The notes below the pieces were generated by a model that saw only the letters and a program-made list of their open reading frames with translations, had not been told where the DNA came from and searched no databases. A stretch of 58,916 nt of DNA. Origin: Neisseria sp. GTDB lineage: Bacteria > Pseudomonadota > Gammaproteobacteria > Burkholderiales > Neisseriaceae. Location of the stretch: NCBI RefSeq assembly GCF_030523955.1, contig NZ_JAUNHL010000009.1, positions 1 to 58,916 of the forward strand, read 5' to 3'. Of the stretch, positions 35,706 to 45,168 are shown piece after piece. The translations under genes were made by a program, and so were the position numbers. The first letter of the stretch is position 1. The number at the start of each line of letters is the position of its first letter.

Positions 35706-36812
35706 TTATAACCATTTTCTGCGGTTAAAAAATACCAGCAGTGAAATGATGATGGTGGCCATCACGCCGAGCAGGATGAAATAGCCGTAATGCCAGTGCA
35801 ATTCGGGCATATTGTCGAAGTTCATACCATAAATACCGGTGAGCAGGGTGAGCGGCATAAAAATCACGGTAATGACGGTGAGCAGGCGCATTTGCTGGTT
35901 GAGGCGGTTGGATTGGAACGAGAGGTGTACGTCCATCATGCCCCATACCATATCGCGCGAGGCTTCCAGTGATTCGACCAATTGCAGCATGTGGTCGTAT
36001 GCGTCGCGAATGTATAAGCGCAAATCATTGTCGAACATGGAATAATCGCCACGCATCAGGGCGTTGATGACCTCGCGCAGCGGTATCAGGGTGCGCCGCA
36101 AACGCACGGCATCGCGTTTGAGCGAATGGATGCGCAACAGCAAGGTGTTGGTATCTTCATCGTTTTTAAACAGGGTTTTGTCTATGGTTTCGGCGCGGGT
36201 ATTGTATTGCTCCAAGGTGATGAAATAATCGTCCACCAGCCGGTCGATGAAGAGATAGGCAAGATAGGCGATACTTTTGTTGCGGATGTGTTGGCGGTTA
36301 TCGGCAAACCGGCTGCGAATTTCGGTAAACAAACCCAGCGGGCGCGATTGGAAGGTTAAGACGAAATTCTGGCCGATAATGATGAATACCGGGTCGGATT
36401 GCAGCTTGGGGCCGTTGTATTGGAATACGCGGGCGGCGATAAACAGGTATTCGGGATACTCTTCGATTTTCGGCCGTTGTTTGTTGTTGAGAATATCTTC
36501 AATCACCAAATCGTGGATGCGGTAGGGGGCGAGGATTTGTTTGAGCAATTCGGAATCGTTGATGCCGATGCTGTGCAGCCAGCAGATTTTACCGGGCTCT
36601 ACCGGCCGGCTGATCAATACGTTGCCGTCTTCCGAGACCAACTGCCGGTTTTCTTGCAGTGTGAATTCATCGAGAATGCAGGATTCGGCGTTATAGAGCG
36701 TTTGGTAGACGGCTTGTTTGGGCGCATGGTCAATATTACTGCGCGCAGGGGGATCGAATATCATCTTGCGGTATGGCTCGAAAAAATATGAGAGATCTTT
36801 GCAAAAATCCAT
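35706..36812 (-). CDS. corA: CorA-family magnesium/divalent cation channel
   Basis: The 368-residue protein has a long cytoplasmic N-terminal funnel and two C-terminal membrane helices, the first ending in the signature YGMNF followed by MPEL. It should form a pentameric inner-membrane channel for Mg2+ or related ions. The first ATG (36810-36812) has only a weak GGA element upstream. An internal ATG 16 codons later is an alternative. A DUS pair separates it from ppx. Confidence 0.88.
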   Translation of the reverse strand: MDFCKDLSYFFEPYRKMIFDPPARSNIDHAPKQAVYQTLYNAESCILDEFTLQENRQLVSEDGNVLISRPVEPGKICWLHSIGINDSELLKQILAPYRIHDLVIEDILNNKQRPKIEEYPEYLFIAARVFQYNGPKLQSDPVFIIIGQNFVLTFQSRPLGLFTEIRSRFADNRQHIRNKSIAYLAYLFIDRLVDDYFITLEQYNTRAETIDKTLFKNDEDTNTLLLRIHSLKRDAVRLRRTLIPLREVINALMRGDYSMFDNDLRLYIRDAYDHMLQLVESLEASRDMVWGMMDVHLSFQSNRLNQQMRLLTVITVIFMPLTLLTGIYGMNFDNMPELHWHYGYFILLGVMATIIISLLVFFNRRKWL

Positions 36813-36895
36813 TTCTATCCAGGATTGATTGATGTTTCGTCATCCTCGAGCTTAGCGCTGATTTTTAAGATGTTAAAATGATTTGCAAAGGTCTT

Positions 36896-36941
36896 TGCCT
36901 GTCTGAAAACATAATACGATATATAAGTTTTCAGACAGGCA
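36896..36941. terminator. DUS-pair hairpin between ppx and corA
   Basis: Inward DUS copies with a 22-base loop that includes AT-rich sequence lie 25 bases past the ppx stop. Confidence 0.6.
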
Positions 36942-36965
36942 TTCGGGTTATTTAAACAATTTAAT

Positions 36966-38468
36966 TTATTGTGCCTGGATAACGAAATCCATATTGATTT
37001 TATGCCATTGCTCGGCTTCGAAAGCCAATGCATCGGCAGCCAGCGGATTTTCATCCAACCAATTTTGCGTGAGGCGCAGGATAAATTGTTGGGTTTGCGG
37101 GTCGTGGCGCAGCTGGGTGTTGTTCGGCAGATCCAAGGGCAGGCGTGCGCGGCAGAACAATACGGCCAGCCGCAGGGTGAGGATGGCAAACCACATCATT
37201 TGGTTATCGCCCACATATTCGGGCATTTTGCGCAAATCACCGCGCTGGCCGAGCGCAAGCGCCGCCAGAAGTTGTTGTTCTTTGCGGGAGAAGCCGGGCA
37301 TATCGGCATTTTCCAGAATATAGGCGGTGTGTTTGTGATAGGCGGTATGCGCGATATTGAGGCCGATTTCGTGCAGTTGCGCCGCCCAGTTGACATAACG
37401 CTGCCAGTAGCCAAGCTCTTGCACGGAAATATGTTGCGACACGCTTTGCAGGAAGGTTTGCGCCACTTTGGCCACGCGGTCGGCCTGGCTGGCGGCAACA
37501 TGATAGCGTTGGCGGAATTGTTCGACGGTTTGGTCGCGCATGTCTTGATTGAGCTGGCGGCCGATTAAGTCGTAAAACACACCGTCGCGCAGGGCAGCGT
37601 CGGTTACCATCATGTTTTTGATTTCCAACTCTTCGAACGCAGCCATCATCACGGCCAAGCCGCCGGCGAATACTTCTATCCGCTCGGGTTTCAAATCGTT
37701 AAACTTGGCTTTTTTCACACTGCCGGCCTCGCAGATGCGGCGGGCCAGATGTTGCATGCCGGCGTAGGTAATGTTTTCGTCTTCGCCCAACTCTTCGGCA
37801 ATCAGGTCGCGGATGGCTTTGGCCGAGCCGGAAGTGCCGACGGCGAAATCCCAGCCTTCGCGTTTTAACAGCTTGCTGATGCGTTGGATTTCCGCACGCG
37901 CGGCGTTGATGGCGGCTTGGAAGTTTTTCTGGCTGATTTTTCCGTTGAAGAAGCGCAGGCTGTAGGTTACGCAACCCAAGGGCAGGCTTTCGGTATGGAG
38001 CGGTTTGATATCGGCGCCGATAACGAATTCGGTAGAGCCGCCGCCGATGTCGATAACCAGCATTTTGTCGCCGTTGGGCGGCAGGGTGTGCACCACACCG
38101 GTATAAATCAAGCGCGCTTCTTCACGGCCGGCAATGATTTCAATCGGAAAGCCCAGCGCCGCTTCGGCCTTGGGCAGAAATTCGCGGATGTTTTTCGCGA
38201 CGCGGAAGGTGTTGGTGGCCACTGCGCGTACCTGATCGGCCTCGAAACCGCGCAGGCGCTCGCCGAATTTGGCCAGACAGGCCAGCGCGCGTTCTTGTGA
38301 TTCAGCATCAAGGTTTTTGTGTTCGTCGAGGCCGGCGGCGAAGCGGACCATCACCTTCAACGAGTCGATAACTTTAAGCTGGCCATCGATAATCTGGCAG
38401 ACTTGCAGGCGGAAGCTGTTGGAACCGAGGTCAACGGAGGCGAGCATGGATTTGGGGTTGATCGTCAT
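36966..38468 (-). CDS. ppx: Exopolyphosphatase (Ppx/GppA family)
   Basis: The 500-residue protein has the acetate/sugar kinase-fold motifs VDLGSNSFRLQV and VIDIGGGSTEFV, and a C-terminal helical HD-like domain. It trims inorganic polyphosphate and may also hydrolyse pppGpp. I favour the ATG at 38466-38468 (MTINPKSM), with a purine-rich GAAGA stretch before it. An ATG five codons earlier lacks any Shine-Dalgarno. Confidence 0.88.
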   Translation of the reverse strand: MTINPKSMLASVDLGSNSFRLQVCQIIDGQLKVIDSLKVMVRFAAGLDEHKNLDAESQERALACLAKFGERLRGFEADQVRAVATNTFRVAKNIREFLPKAEAALGFPIEIIAGREEARLIYTGVVHTLPPNGDKMLVIDIGGGSTEFVIGADIKPLHTESLPLGCVTYSLRFFNGKISQKNFQAAINAARAEIQRISKLLKREGWDFAVGTSGSAKAIRDLIAEELGEDENITYAGMQHLARRICEAGSVKKAKFNDLKPERIEVFAGGLAVMMAAFEELEIKNMMVTDAALRDGVFYDLIGRQLNQDMRDQTVEQFRQRYHVAASQADRVAKVAQTFLQSVSQHISVQELGYWQRYVNWAAQLHEIGLNIAHTAYHKHTAYILENADMPGFSRKEQQLLAALALGQRGDLRKMPEYVGDNQMMWFAILTLRLAVLFCRARLPLDLPNNTQLRHDPQTQQFILRLTQNWLDENPLAADALAFEAEQWHKINMDFVIQAQ

Positions 38469-38551
38469 ATTTTCTTCAATCATTCAATAGAAAATGAAAG
38501 GCGGCGTTCGCTTGGATCGGCAAAGCCGGCGTTGTCATTAAGATTAGTAAA

Positions 38552-38624
38552 GGCCTGTCTGAAAAAGTTTACTTTCAACCGCAAGAAAGTGATACGGAGC
38601 AGATAAATATTTTTCAGACAGGCA
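38552..38624. repeat. Distant DUS pair between ilvA and ppx
   Basis: A one-mismatch copy (GGCCTGTCTGAA, 38552-38563) and an exact copy (38613-38624) face inward. The loop of about 49 bases makes an efficient hairpin less likely. Confidence 0.6.
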
Positions 38625-38633
38625 TTTTACATT

Positions 38634-40163
38634 TTATTCTTTGCTGAGAAACAGCTTGAAGGCGGCATTGTCGCTAACATCGTGATGGACATAGCCTACC
38701 GATTGTAAAAAAGCGTTGAATTCGTCGATTTCAGCCGGCGGTACGTCTACCCCCATCAGCACGCGGCCGTAGTCGGCGCCGTGATTGCGGTAGTGGAACA
38801 GGGTAATGTTCCATACTCCGCGCATCTGGCTGAGGAAACGGGTGAGTGCGCCGGGGCGTTCGGGAAATTCAAACGTTACCAAGCGTTCGTTCTGTACTTT
38901 GGCGGAACGCCCGCCCACCATATAGCGGATGTGGATTTTGGACACTTCGTCTTCAGTAAGATCGGTATTGGGCAGGCCGGCGGCAGTCAGCTCTTCGCTG
39001 ATTTTCTTCAAATCGCGTGCGCCGGCAGATTGAATGCCGACAAAAATATGTGCAATCTTTTCATCGCCGTAGCGGTAATTAAACTCTGTGATGTTGCGGC
39101 TGCCTAAAACGTTGACAAATTTCAGAAAACTACCGCGCTGTTCGGGAATCGAGACAGCGAAAATACCCTCGTTGCCTTCGCCCAGTTCGCTGCGCTCGGA
39201 AACGTGGCGCAGGCGGTGGAAATTCATGTTGGCACCGCTGTTGACGGCAATCAGCGTTTGCCCTTGGCAGTTTTCGCGCTCGATATAGGCTTTCAAACCG
39301 GCCAATGCCAGCGCGCCGGAAGGTTCGGTGATACTGCGGGTGTCGTCGTAAATATCTTTTAATGCACCGCAAATGTCATCGGTATCGACCAAGATAATGT
39401 CGTCGAGCAAATCGCGGCACAAGGCAAAGGTTTCTTCACCCACCAGCTTCACCGCAGTACCGTCGGCAAACAGGCCGACATCTTTTAATTCCACACGTTC
39501 GCCCTTGTCGATAGACTGCTTCATCGCACAAGCATCAAAGGTTTCTACGCCGATAACCTTGATTTCCGGGCGCACATTCTTGATAAAAGCGGCTACACCA
39601 GCTGCCAGGCCGCCGCCGCCGATGGCCACGAACACTGCATCAATCGGCTTGGGATGCTGGCGGATGATTTCCAGTGCAATCGTACCTTGGCCGGCAATCA
39701 CATAAGGATCGTCAAACGGCGGGATATAGGTCAAACCGCTTTCGGCTACCAGTTTCATCGCATGATCATAAGCATCATTATAGGAAGTACCGGCCAGCAC
39801 GACTTTGCCGCCTCGCGCCCGAACCGCATCAACTTTAATCTGCGGCGTGGTTTCCGGCATCACAATGATGGCTTCGCAGCCCAATTTCTGCGCCGATAAG
39901 GCCACACCTTGCGCATGATTGCCCGCGCTGGCGGTAATCACGCCCTTGCGGAGCGCTTCAGGCGAGAGAGAGGCCATTTTGTTGTAAGCACCACGGATTT
40001 TGAACGAGAAGACAGGCTGCAAATCTTCGCATTTGAGCCAGATATGGTTATTCAGGCGTTGCGACAGGCTGCGCGCCGGCTCCAGCGGGGTTTCAATGGC
40101 AACATCATAAACGGAGGCGGTGAGGATACGGGTAAGGTAGTCGGAATGCAGATTTTTGGCCAT
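38634..40163 (-). CDS. ilvA: Threonine ammonia-lyase, biosynthetic
   Basis: The 509-residue enzyme (E. coli 514) starts isoleucine synthesis by converting threonine to 2-oxobutanoate. The PLP lysine lies in SFKIRGAYNKM and the phosphate-binding glycine loop in GGGGLAAG. Two ACT-like regulatory domains follow (about 325-509), so feedback inhibition by isoleucine is expected. Start ATG 40161-40163. Confidence 0.94.
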   Translation of the reverse strand: MAKNLHSDYLTRILTASVYDVAIETPLEPARSLSQRLNNHIWLKCEDLQPVFSFKIRGAYNKMASLSPEALRKGVITASAGNHAQGVALSAQKLGCEAIIVMPETTPQIKVDAVRARGGKVVLAGTSYNDAYDHAMKLVAESGLTYIPPFDDPYVIAGQGTIALEIIRQHPKPIDAVFVAIGGGGLAAGVAAFIKNVRPEIKVIGVETFDACAMKQSIDKGERVELKDVGLFADGTAVKLVGEETFALCRDLLDDIILVDTDDICGALKDIYDDTRSITEPSGALALAGLKAYIERENCQGQTLIAVNSGANMNFHRLRHVSERSELGEGNEGIFAVSIPEQRGSFLKFVNVLGSRNITEFNYRYGDEKIAHIFVGIQSAGARDLKKISEELTAAGLPNTDLTEDEVSKIHIRYMVGGRSAKVQNERLVTFEFPERPGALTRFLSQMRGVWNITLFHYRNHGADYGRVLMGVDVPPAEIDEFNAFLQSVGYVHHDVSDNAAFKLFLSKE

Positions 40164-40477
40164 GATTTAAGCAAAATAGAACAATGGAAAGAGGAGTCTT
40201 GCTTTGTTAAGAAGATGCAAGGAAAAGGTAAAACCATACTCCGTGTAAGGTTTTCATGCAAGAAAAAAAGCAGTTTACGGTATAATCGGCAGCCTGAAAA
40301 TCAAATAACAAGTCGGATGAATATTCCGAAGCCGGCGCTTTGAGCGGCAGTATCACCATACATACGGATTCCGGTGGGTTTTCACCGGATAGAAAACACT
40401 GATATTTAAGCTAAATTTAAGCGGGTCAGCCCAACAACGGTGCTCTCTCCGTCTTCTATCCTTCATACCGAATACCC
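40164..40477. other. ilvA / dacA-like divergent promoter region
   Basis: This 314-base gap has a TATAAT at 40281-40286 that could serve the rightward gene, without a good -35 box, and a small GC hairpin (TCCGGTG/CACCGGA, 40370-40389) in its leader. No gene was seen. Confidence 0.45.
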
Positions 40478-41725
40478 ATGAAAAAATATTTATCCGGCCT
40501 GATGCTGGCCGCTACCATGACCGCCATGGCTGCCGATGTGCCTAAAACACCTGCGGCTGCTTCTGCCAAAAACGCTACACCTCAAGCAGCTTCGGCACCC
40601 GCCTCAGCTGCTGCATCGGCAAGCAAGGCAGCCGAGCAAACTGCTATGCCGCAAGTACCCGAATTGGCTGCCACTGCCTATATCGTACGCGATTTGCAAA
40701 GTAATCAAACGTTGGGTGCTAAAGAGACCAATACCTTGATTGAGCCTGCCGCGCTGACTAAATTGATGACTGCTTATCTGGTTTTTCAAGCGCTGGATAA
40801 CGGCCAGCTCAAAGCGGATCAAGCGCTGAATGTTTCCCAGAACGCTTGGAAAGCCGAAGGTTCGCGAATGTTCTTGTCGCCGGATAAACCGGTGGTGGTT
40901 GCCGATTTGCTCAAAGGCATGATCGTACAGTCGGCCAACGATGCGACTCTGACTTTGGCAGAAGCGTTGGGTGAGGGCAGCGAAGCCGGTTTCGTCAAAA
41001 AAATGAATGATCAGGCCAAGCGCTTGGGCATGCTGGATACGACGTTTAAAAATGCCACCGGCCGTGCGGAAGACGGCCACCTTTCTACGGTAGGCGATTT
41101 GGCTAAGCTCGCCAGCGCTGTTATCCATGATTTTCCGAAATATTACCCGCTGTTCTCGATGCGTTCGTTTACTTACAACGGTATCGAACAGCCCAACCGC
41201 AATCTGTTGCTCTATCGTGATCCGAGTGTGGACGGTATGATGAGCGGCCATTCTCCGACCGCGGGCTATAACCTGGTTTCCTCCAGCCGCCGTAACGACC
41301 GCCGTGTGGTGGCGGTGGCGGTAGGCATGGACAGCCCCGAATCGCGGGCCGCCGAAAGCAGCAAACTGTTGAACTGGGCGTTGCAGGCATTTGATACGCC
41401 GAAACTTTACAGTGCCGGCCAGATTGTCACCCAGGTGAAAGTGTATAAAGGCGAGGCAACGGCGGTGAATGCCGGTTTTCTGGATGCCGTTTACCTCACC
41501 ATTCCGCACGGCGAGGGGAAAAACCTGAAACCGATTTTGGAGACCGAGCAACCGGTGGTTGCCCCGATTCGCAAAGGCCAGGTTTTGGGCAAAGTGAAGT
41601 TGACTTACGAAGGCAAAGTGTTGGCCGAAGTAAAAGTGGCTGCACTCAACCCGGTAGAAGAAGCCGGTTTGTGGGGGCGTATTCGCGACAATTTGGTTTT
41701 GTGGTGGCGTAAATGGTTCGGCTGA
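40478..41725 (+). CDS. DacA/PBP5-like protein with degraded active site
   Basis: The 415-residue protein has the PBP5 layout: signal peptide (1-19), an Ala/Pro/Ser-rich linker (22-60), a carboxypeptidase domain (about 62-300), a PBP5 C-terminal beta domain (about 310-395) and a C-terminal amphipathic end (WGRIRDNLVLWWRKWFG) that would anchor it to the membrane. In the SxxK motif Ser is Ala (A92-L-T-K95, codon GCG at 40751), and KTG has become M255-S-G. The SxN motif is S152-A-N154. By family chemistry it should have no D,D-carboxypeptidase activity, so it may be a structural or regulatory pseudoenzyme. The reading frame is otherwise intact. Confidence 0.85.
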   Translation: MKKYLSGLMLAATMTAMAADVPKTPAAASAKNATPQAASAPASAAASASKAAEQTAMPQVPELAATAYIVRDLQSNQTLGAKETNTLIEPAALTKLMTAYLVFQALDNGQLKADQALNVSQNAWKAEGSRMFLSPDKPVVVADLLKGMIVQSANDATLTLAEALGEGSEAGFVKKMNDQAKRLGMLDTTFKNATGRAEDGHLSTVGDLAKLASAVIHDFPKYYPLFSMRSFTYNGIEQPNRNLLLYRDPSVDGMMSGHSPTAGYNLVSSSRRNDRRVVAVAVGMDSPESRAAESSKLLNWALQAFDTPKLYSAGQIVTQVKVYKGEATAVNAGFLDAVYLTIPHGEGKNLKPILETEQPVVAPIRKGQVLGKVKLTYEGKVLAEVKVAALNPVEEAGLWGRIRDNLVLWWRKWFG

Positions 41726-41767
41726 GGACTTGCTTCGCAGGAAGTTAAGCGTTTCGTTTTTTTGATA

Positions 41768-41804
41768 AATGCCTGTCTGAATATTTTCTTTCAGACAGGC
41801 ATTT
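41768..41804. terminator. DUS-pair hairpin between dacA-like gene and sixA
   Basis: Inward exact DUS (41770-41781, 41790-41801) form a stem with an 8-base loop and serve the convergent gene ends. Confidence 0.72.
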
Positions 41805-41836
41805 GATTAATTATCTCGTTAATCCTCTGATTCAAT

Positions 41837-42307
41837 CTAATCGGCAAGCAAGATGGCGGGTGTAAGTGCAGCCACTAATTTCGCGTGGGTATAACCCTCG
41901 CTCTGCTGATAACGGAACCACCAGAAACCGCTTTTTTTCACCGACCAATCCAAACCGGCCTGCCAGTTGCCGTTGAGCAGGTAAGCGCACCAAGCGCCGA
42001 TCCAAGGTTGATGGCCGGTTATGACAACGGTTTGTTGCTCGCCAATGGCCGAAAGCAAGGCAGGGAAGACTCGAAAATCGGTTTCGGGATTCAGCTCGGG
42101 GCGGATAATCAGCCTGCGCCCGAGATAGGCGGCGGTCTCTTGGCTGCGTGCCGCTTCGGATGCCCATACCTGATAATCGGCCGGCAGATGGCGGTTCAGC
42201 CATTTTGCGGCTGCCTCAGCCTGACGGTGGCCTTTCTCGGTCAAACGGCGTTGTAAATCGGGCGGGCCGTATTCGGCATCGGCGTGCCGCCATAAGATGA
42301 TGTCCAT
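41837..42307 (-). CDS. sixA: Phosphohistidine phosphatase SixA-like
   Basis: The 156-residue histidine phosphatase has the catalytic RHADAE at residues 7-12 and the second histidine in VITGHQPW. In E. coli SixA removes phosphate from histidine on phosphotransfer proteins. The substrate here is not known. Start ATG 42305-42307 has AGGAG upstream. It lies 48 bases after recN on the same strand. Confidence 0.85.
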   Translation of the reverse strand: MDIILWRHADAEYGPPDLQRRLTEKGHRQAEAAAKWLNRHLPADYQVWASEAARSQETAAYLGRRLIIRPELNPETDFRVFPALLSAIGEQQTVVITGHQPWIGAWCAYLLNGNWQAGLDWSVKKSGFWWFRYQQSEGYTHAKLVAALTPAILLAD

Positions 42308-42355
42308 TATTTTGCTCCTGTGCTGAGGGTTTCATCAGGAAAGCGCCTGCCCGGC

Positions 42356-44017
42356 TCATGCGGAGGCCAGCGCCAGCAGTTCCGCCGCATGGCTGCGGGT
42401 GGTTTCTGTAATGGTTTCGCCGCCGAGCATGCGGGCGATTTCATTGATGCGGCCTGCTTGGTCGAGTACTTGGATTTCGCTGATGGTTTTGTCGTCGGCC
42501 AAATGCTTTTTCACTTGCCAGTGGTGTTCGCCGCAGGCTGCTACTTGCGGCAGGTGGGTAACCGCCAACACTTGGTGGCGTTGCCCCAGTGCACGCAGGG
42601 CTTTGCCGACGGTTTCGGCGACGCCGCCGCCGATGCCGGTATCCACTTCGTCGAAAACCAGGGTGGGTACCGGTGCATATTGGCTGGTAACGACTTGCAG
42701 GGCAAGGCTGATACGGGCGAGCTCGCCGCCGGAAGCGACTTTGTGCAAGGGTCTGAGCGGATTGCCCCGGTTGGCCGCCACTTGGTATTGAATGTGTTCG
42801 AGACCGTGTGCACCGGGCTCGCCGGGTAACAGTGCAATATGGAAGTCGGCCCCCGCCATCGATAATTCCTGCATCTTCAAGGTGGTTTCCGAACCCAGTG
42901 TTTGCGCGGCGTGGGCGCGTTCGGCGCTAAGTTGTTCGGCAACAGTTTGATAACGGGCTTGCCGTTCGGCTGCGGCCTCTTCCAATGCGGCAATATCGGC
43001 GGCGGCTTCCAACTGTTGCAAAGCAGCGGCGGTTTCGGCCAGTTTGGCCGGCAGGCTTTCCGGCTCGATGCGGTATTTGCGCGCCATGCCCATTAATTCG
43101 GCCATGCGCGCTTCCTGTGCCGCCAATTCTTCCGGCCGGATTTCGACATCGGATGCGACGTCGCGCATATTGGCGCTGATTTCGCCCAGCTCGGCTTCGA
43201 TGCTGGCCAATAATTCCAAGCTTTCGGCAAAACGCGGTTGGATGTTGCTGAGTTGTTCCAATGTTTTTTGGCATTGGTATAAGCGTCGTTGCAAGCCGTT
43301 GTCGCCGTCTATCAATTCGGCGGTTTCTTCCGCGGCCTGCAAGATTTCGGCGGCGTGTGCCAAGCTGTCGTGGCTTTGGCTGAGGTTTTCCCATTCTTCC
43401 GGCGCGGGATTGAGGCGGGATAATTCGTTGTGTTGCCATTCGAGGCGCTCGCGCTCGATTTGTAGGCTCTCGGCTTGGGTTTGCGCCTCATGCAGCGCCG
43501 ATACGGCTTCTTGCCATTCTTGCCAGGCGCGGTGTACTTGTTCGGCCAAGGGTTGTGCGCCGGCGAAAGCGTCGAGCAGTTTGCGTTGGGCGGCTTCTTG
43601 ATTGAGCGAATGATGGGCGTTTTGTCCGTGGATATCGATAAGCTGTTCGCCGATGTGTTTGAGTTGCGACAGGGTAGCGGCTTGGTTGTTGATAAAATTA
43701 CGGCTCTTGCCTTTGGCATCGATGATACGGCGGATGGCCAGCTCGTTTTCGTCTGCTTTCAGCAAGCCTTGTTCGCGCAATTGGGCTTGCAATTGGGGCA
43801 GATCGCTTAAATCGAACAGCGCTGAGAGCTGCGCTTCGGGCGCGCCGTGGCGGATCTGGCTGAAGTCGGCTTTGTCGCCAAGCAGCAGGCCGAGGGCGTC
43901 GAGGGTGATGGATTTGCCGGCACCGGTTTCGCCGGTAAGTACGGTAAAGCCGTTGTCGAAATCCAGATTGAGTTTATCGACAATAACGAAATCGCGGAGG
44001 GAAAGCGCCAAGAGCAT
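42356..44017 (-). CDS. recN: DNA repair ATPase RecN
   Basis: The 553-residue SMC-like protein has Walker A GETGAGKS (about 30-37), a central coiled-coil (about 150-360) rich in Glu/Gln/Ala, and Walker B LVFDEVDTGIGGG. It acts in double-strand break repair, and in Neisseria also in recombination after DNA uptake. I chose the ATG at 44015-44017 (MLLALSLRDFVIVDKLN), which fits the family start. A frame four codons longer begins with TTG. Confidence 0.92.
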   Translation of the reverse strand: MLLALSLRDFVIVDKLNLDFDNGFTVLTGETGAGKSITLDALGLLLGDKADFSQIRHGAPEAQLSALFDLSDLPQLQAQLREQGLLKADENELAIRRIIDAKGKSRNFINNQAATLSQLKHIGEQLIDIHGQNAHHSLNQEAAQRKLLDAFAGAQPLAEQVHRAWQEWQEAVSALHEAQTQAESLQIERERLEWQHNELSRLNPAPEEWENLSQSHDSLAHAAEILQAAEETAELIDGDNGLQRRLYQCQKTLEQLSNIQPRFAESLELLASIEAELGEISANMRDVASDVEIRPEELAAQEARMAELMGMARKYRIEPESLPAKLAETAAALQQLEAAADIAALEEAAAERQARYQTVAEQLSAERAHAAQTLGSETTLKMQELSMAGADFHIALLPGEPGAHGLEHIQYQVAANRGNPLRPLHKVASGGELARISLALQVVTSQYAPVPTLVFDEVDTGIGGGVAETVGKALRALGQRHQVLAVTHLPQVAACGEHHWQVKKHLADDKTISEIQVLDQAGRINEIARMLGGETITETTRSHAAELLALASA

Positions 44018-44069
44018 TCGGTTGTCCAAAGGGTTAAAAAGAGGCTTTATTATAGCTTCAAATGACCAG

Positions 44070-44103
44070 AAAAACAGGCGGAAAACATTTTGCTTTCCGC
44101 CTG
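44070..44103 (-). terminator. Intrinsic terminator of nadK
   Basis: CAGGCGGAAA and TTTCCGCCTG form a 10-bp stem around a 9-base loop, followed on the minus strand by TTTTT. It lies about 20 bases past the nadK stop. Confidence 0.88.
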
Positions 44104-44123
44104 AGTGCTAGGTTTGGTGCTTT

Positions 44124-45014
44124 TTAAATCAATTGCTCGCCCCAATGCAGTTTTTGGCGCAGGATGGTGTAGTAATTGTAATCGCTGGGGTGAAGAATGC
44201 GCAGGCTGTAGCGGTAGCGACGGATGCGGACTTTGTCCATGCTTTTGATGTCGAGATAGGATTGGCCGTCGAAATGTACGCGTGCGTCGCCGGCTTTGGT
44301 AATCAGAATATCGATTTCACAAGTATCGGGAATGGCAATCGGTCGGTTAGTCATCGATTGCGGGCAAATCGGCACCAGAGTGAGTGCGCGCAGGCTGGCT
44401 TGCAGAATCGGGCCGCCGGCGGCCAAGGCGTAGGCGGTGGAACCGGTGGGGGTGGAAACAATCAGGCCGTCGGAGCGTTGGGTGTAGACGAATTCTTTGT
44501 TGATGAATACTTCGAATTCGATCATCTGGCCGGCGCCGCCGCGTGAAATCACCGCATCGTTCAATGCGAGGGCGCGGTGGATGGCTTCGCCGTCACGGAT
44601 GAGGTCGGCTTCCAGCAGGATGCGTTCTTCGGAGCTGTATTTTCCGGTAAACATGCCGCGCAGCTGTTCGAGCATGGTCTCGTGCGAGACTTGGGTAAGA
44701 AAGCCGAGATGGCCTTGGTTGACTCCGATTAGGGGCACCCGGTAAGGCGCGACTTTGCGGGCAACCGAAAGGAATGTACCGTCGCCGCCCAGTACGATAA
44801 CCAGATCGCATTGTTTGCCGAGCATGTCTTTGGTGGTGACGATGCAGCGTTCGAGGTCTTCGGGGCGCACCACATCATCGGCCACGCTGTCGGCATCGAT
44901 GTAGACGTTGATGTTTTCTTCCAGCAGAAATTGAATTAAAGCATGCAAACAGGGTTCGACGCTCGGCGTTTGCGGGCGGGTAACGATACCGATATGTTGG
45001 AATTGGCTTTTCAT
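44124..45014 (-). CDS. nadK: NAD kinase
   Basis: The 296-residue enzyme phosphorylates NAD to NADP. It carries the GGDGT motif (LGGDGTFLS, about 76-80), the NE/D-type segment LALNDAVISRG and STPTGSTAYALAAGGP. Start ATG 45012-45014. A clear terminator follows, so recN is a separate unit. Confidence 0.94.
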   Translation of the reverse strand: MKSQFQHIGIVTRPQTPSVEPCLHALIQFLLEENINVYIDADSVADDVVRPEDLERCIVTTKDMLGKQCDLVIVLGGDGTFLSVARKVAPYRVPLIGVNQGHLGFLTQVSHETMLEQLRGMFTGKYSSEERILLEADLIRDGEAIHRALALNDAVISRGGAGQMIEFEVFINKEFVYTQRSDGLIVSTPTGSTAYALAAGGPILQASLRALTLVPICPQSMTNRPIAIPDTCEIDILITKAGDARVHFDGQSYLDIKSMDKVRIRRYRYSLRILHPSDYNYYTILRQKLHWGEQLI

Positions 45015-45079
45015 GACGAATGAAGACGTGTATGTGGTTGCTTGCGATTATATACAGTTATCTGCCTGCTGCGGGCTAA

Positions 45080-45139
45080 TGCCTGTCTGAAAACTTTAAG
45101 AGGGGCGGCCGATTGTGGCATTAAGGTTTCAGACAGGCA
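45080..45139. repeat. Inward DUS pair between msrA and nadK
   Basis: Exact copies at 45080-45091 and 45128-45139 with a 36-base loop lie between msrA and nadK. Confidence 0.65.
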
Positions 45140-45168
45140 TTGATGGAGAAGATTCGGAGCGGACGGTT

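Noticed and set aside
40604-41551. 315-codon minus-strand frame across the dacA-like gene
   Set aside because: It mirrors a coding sequence with a clear signal peptide and family domains. The antisense product shows no family features.
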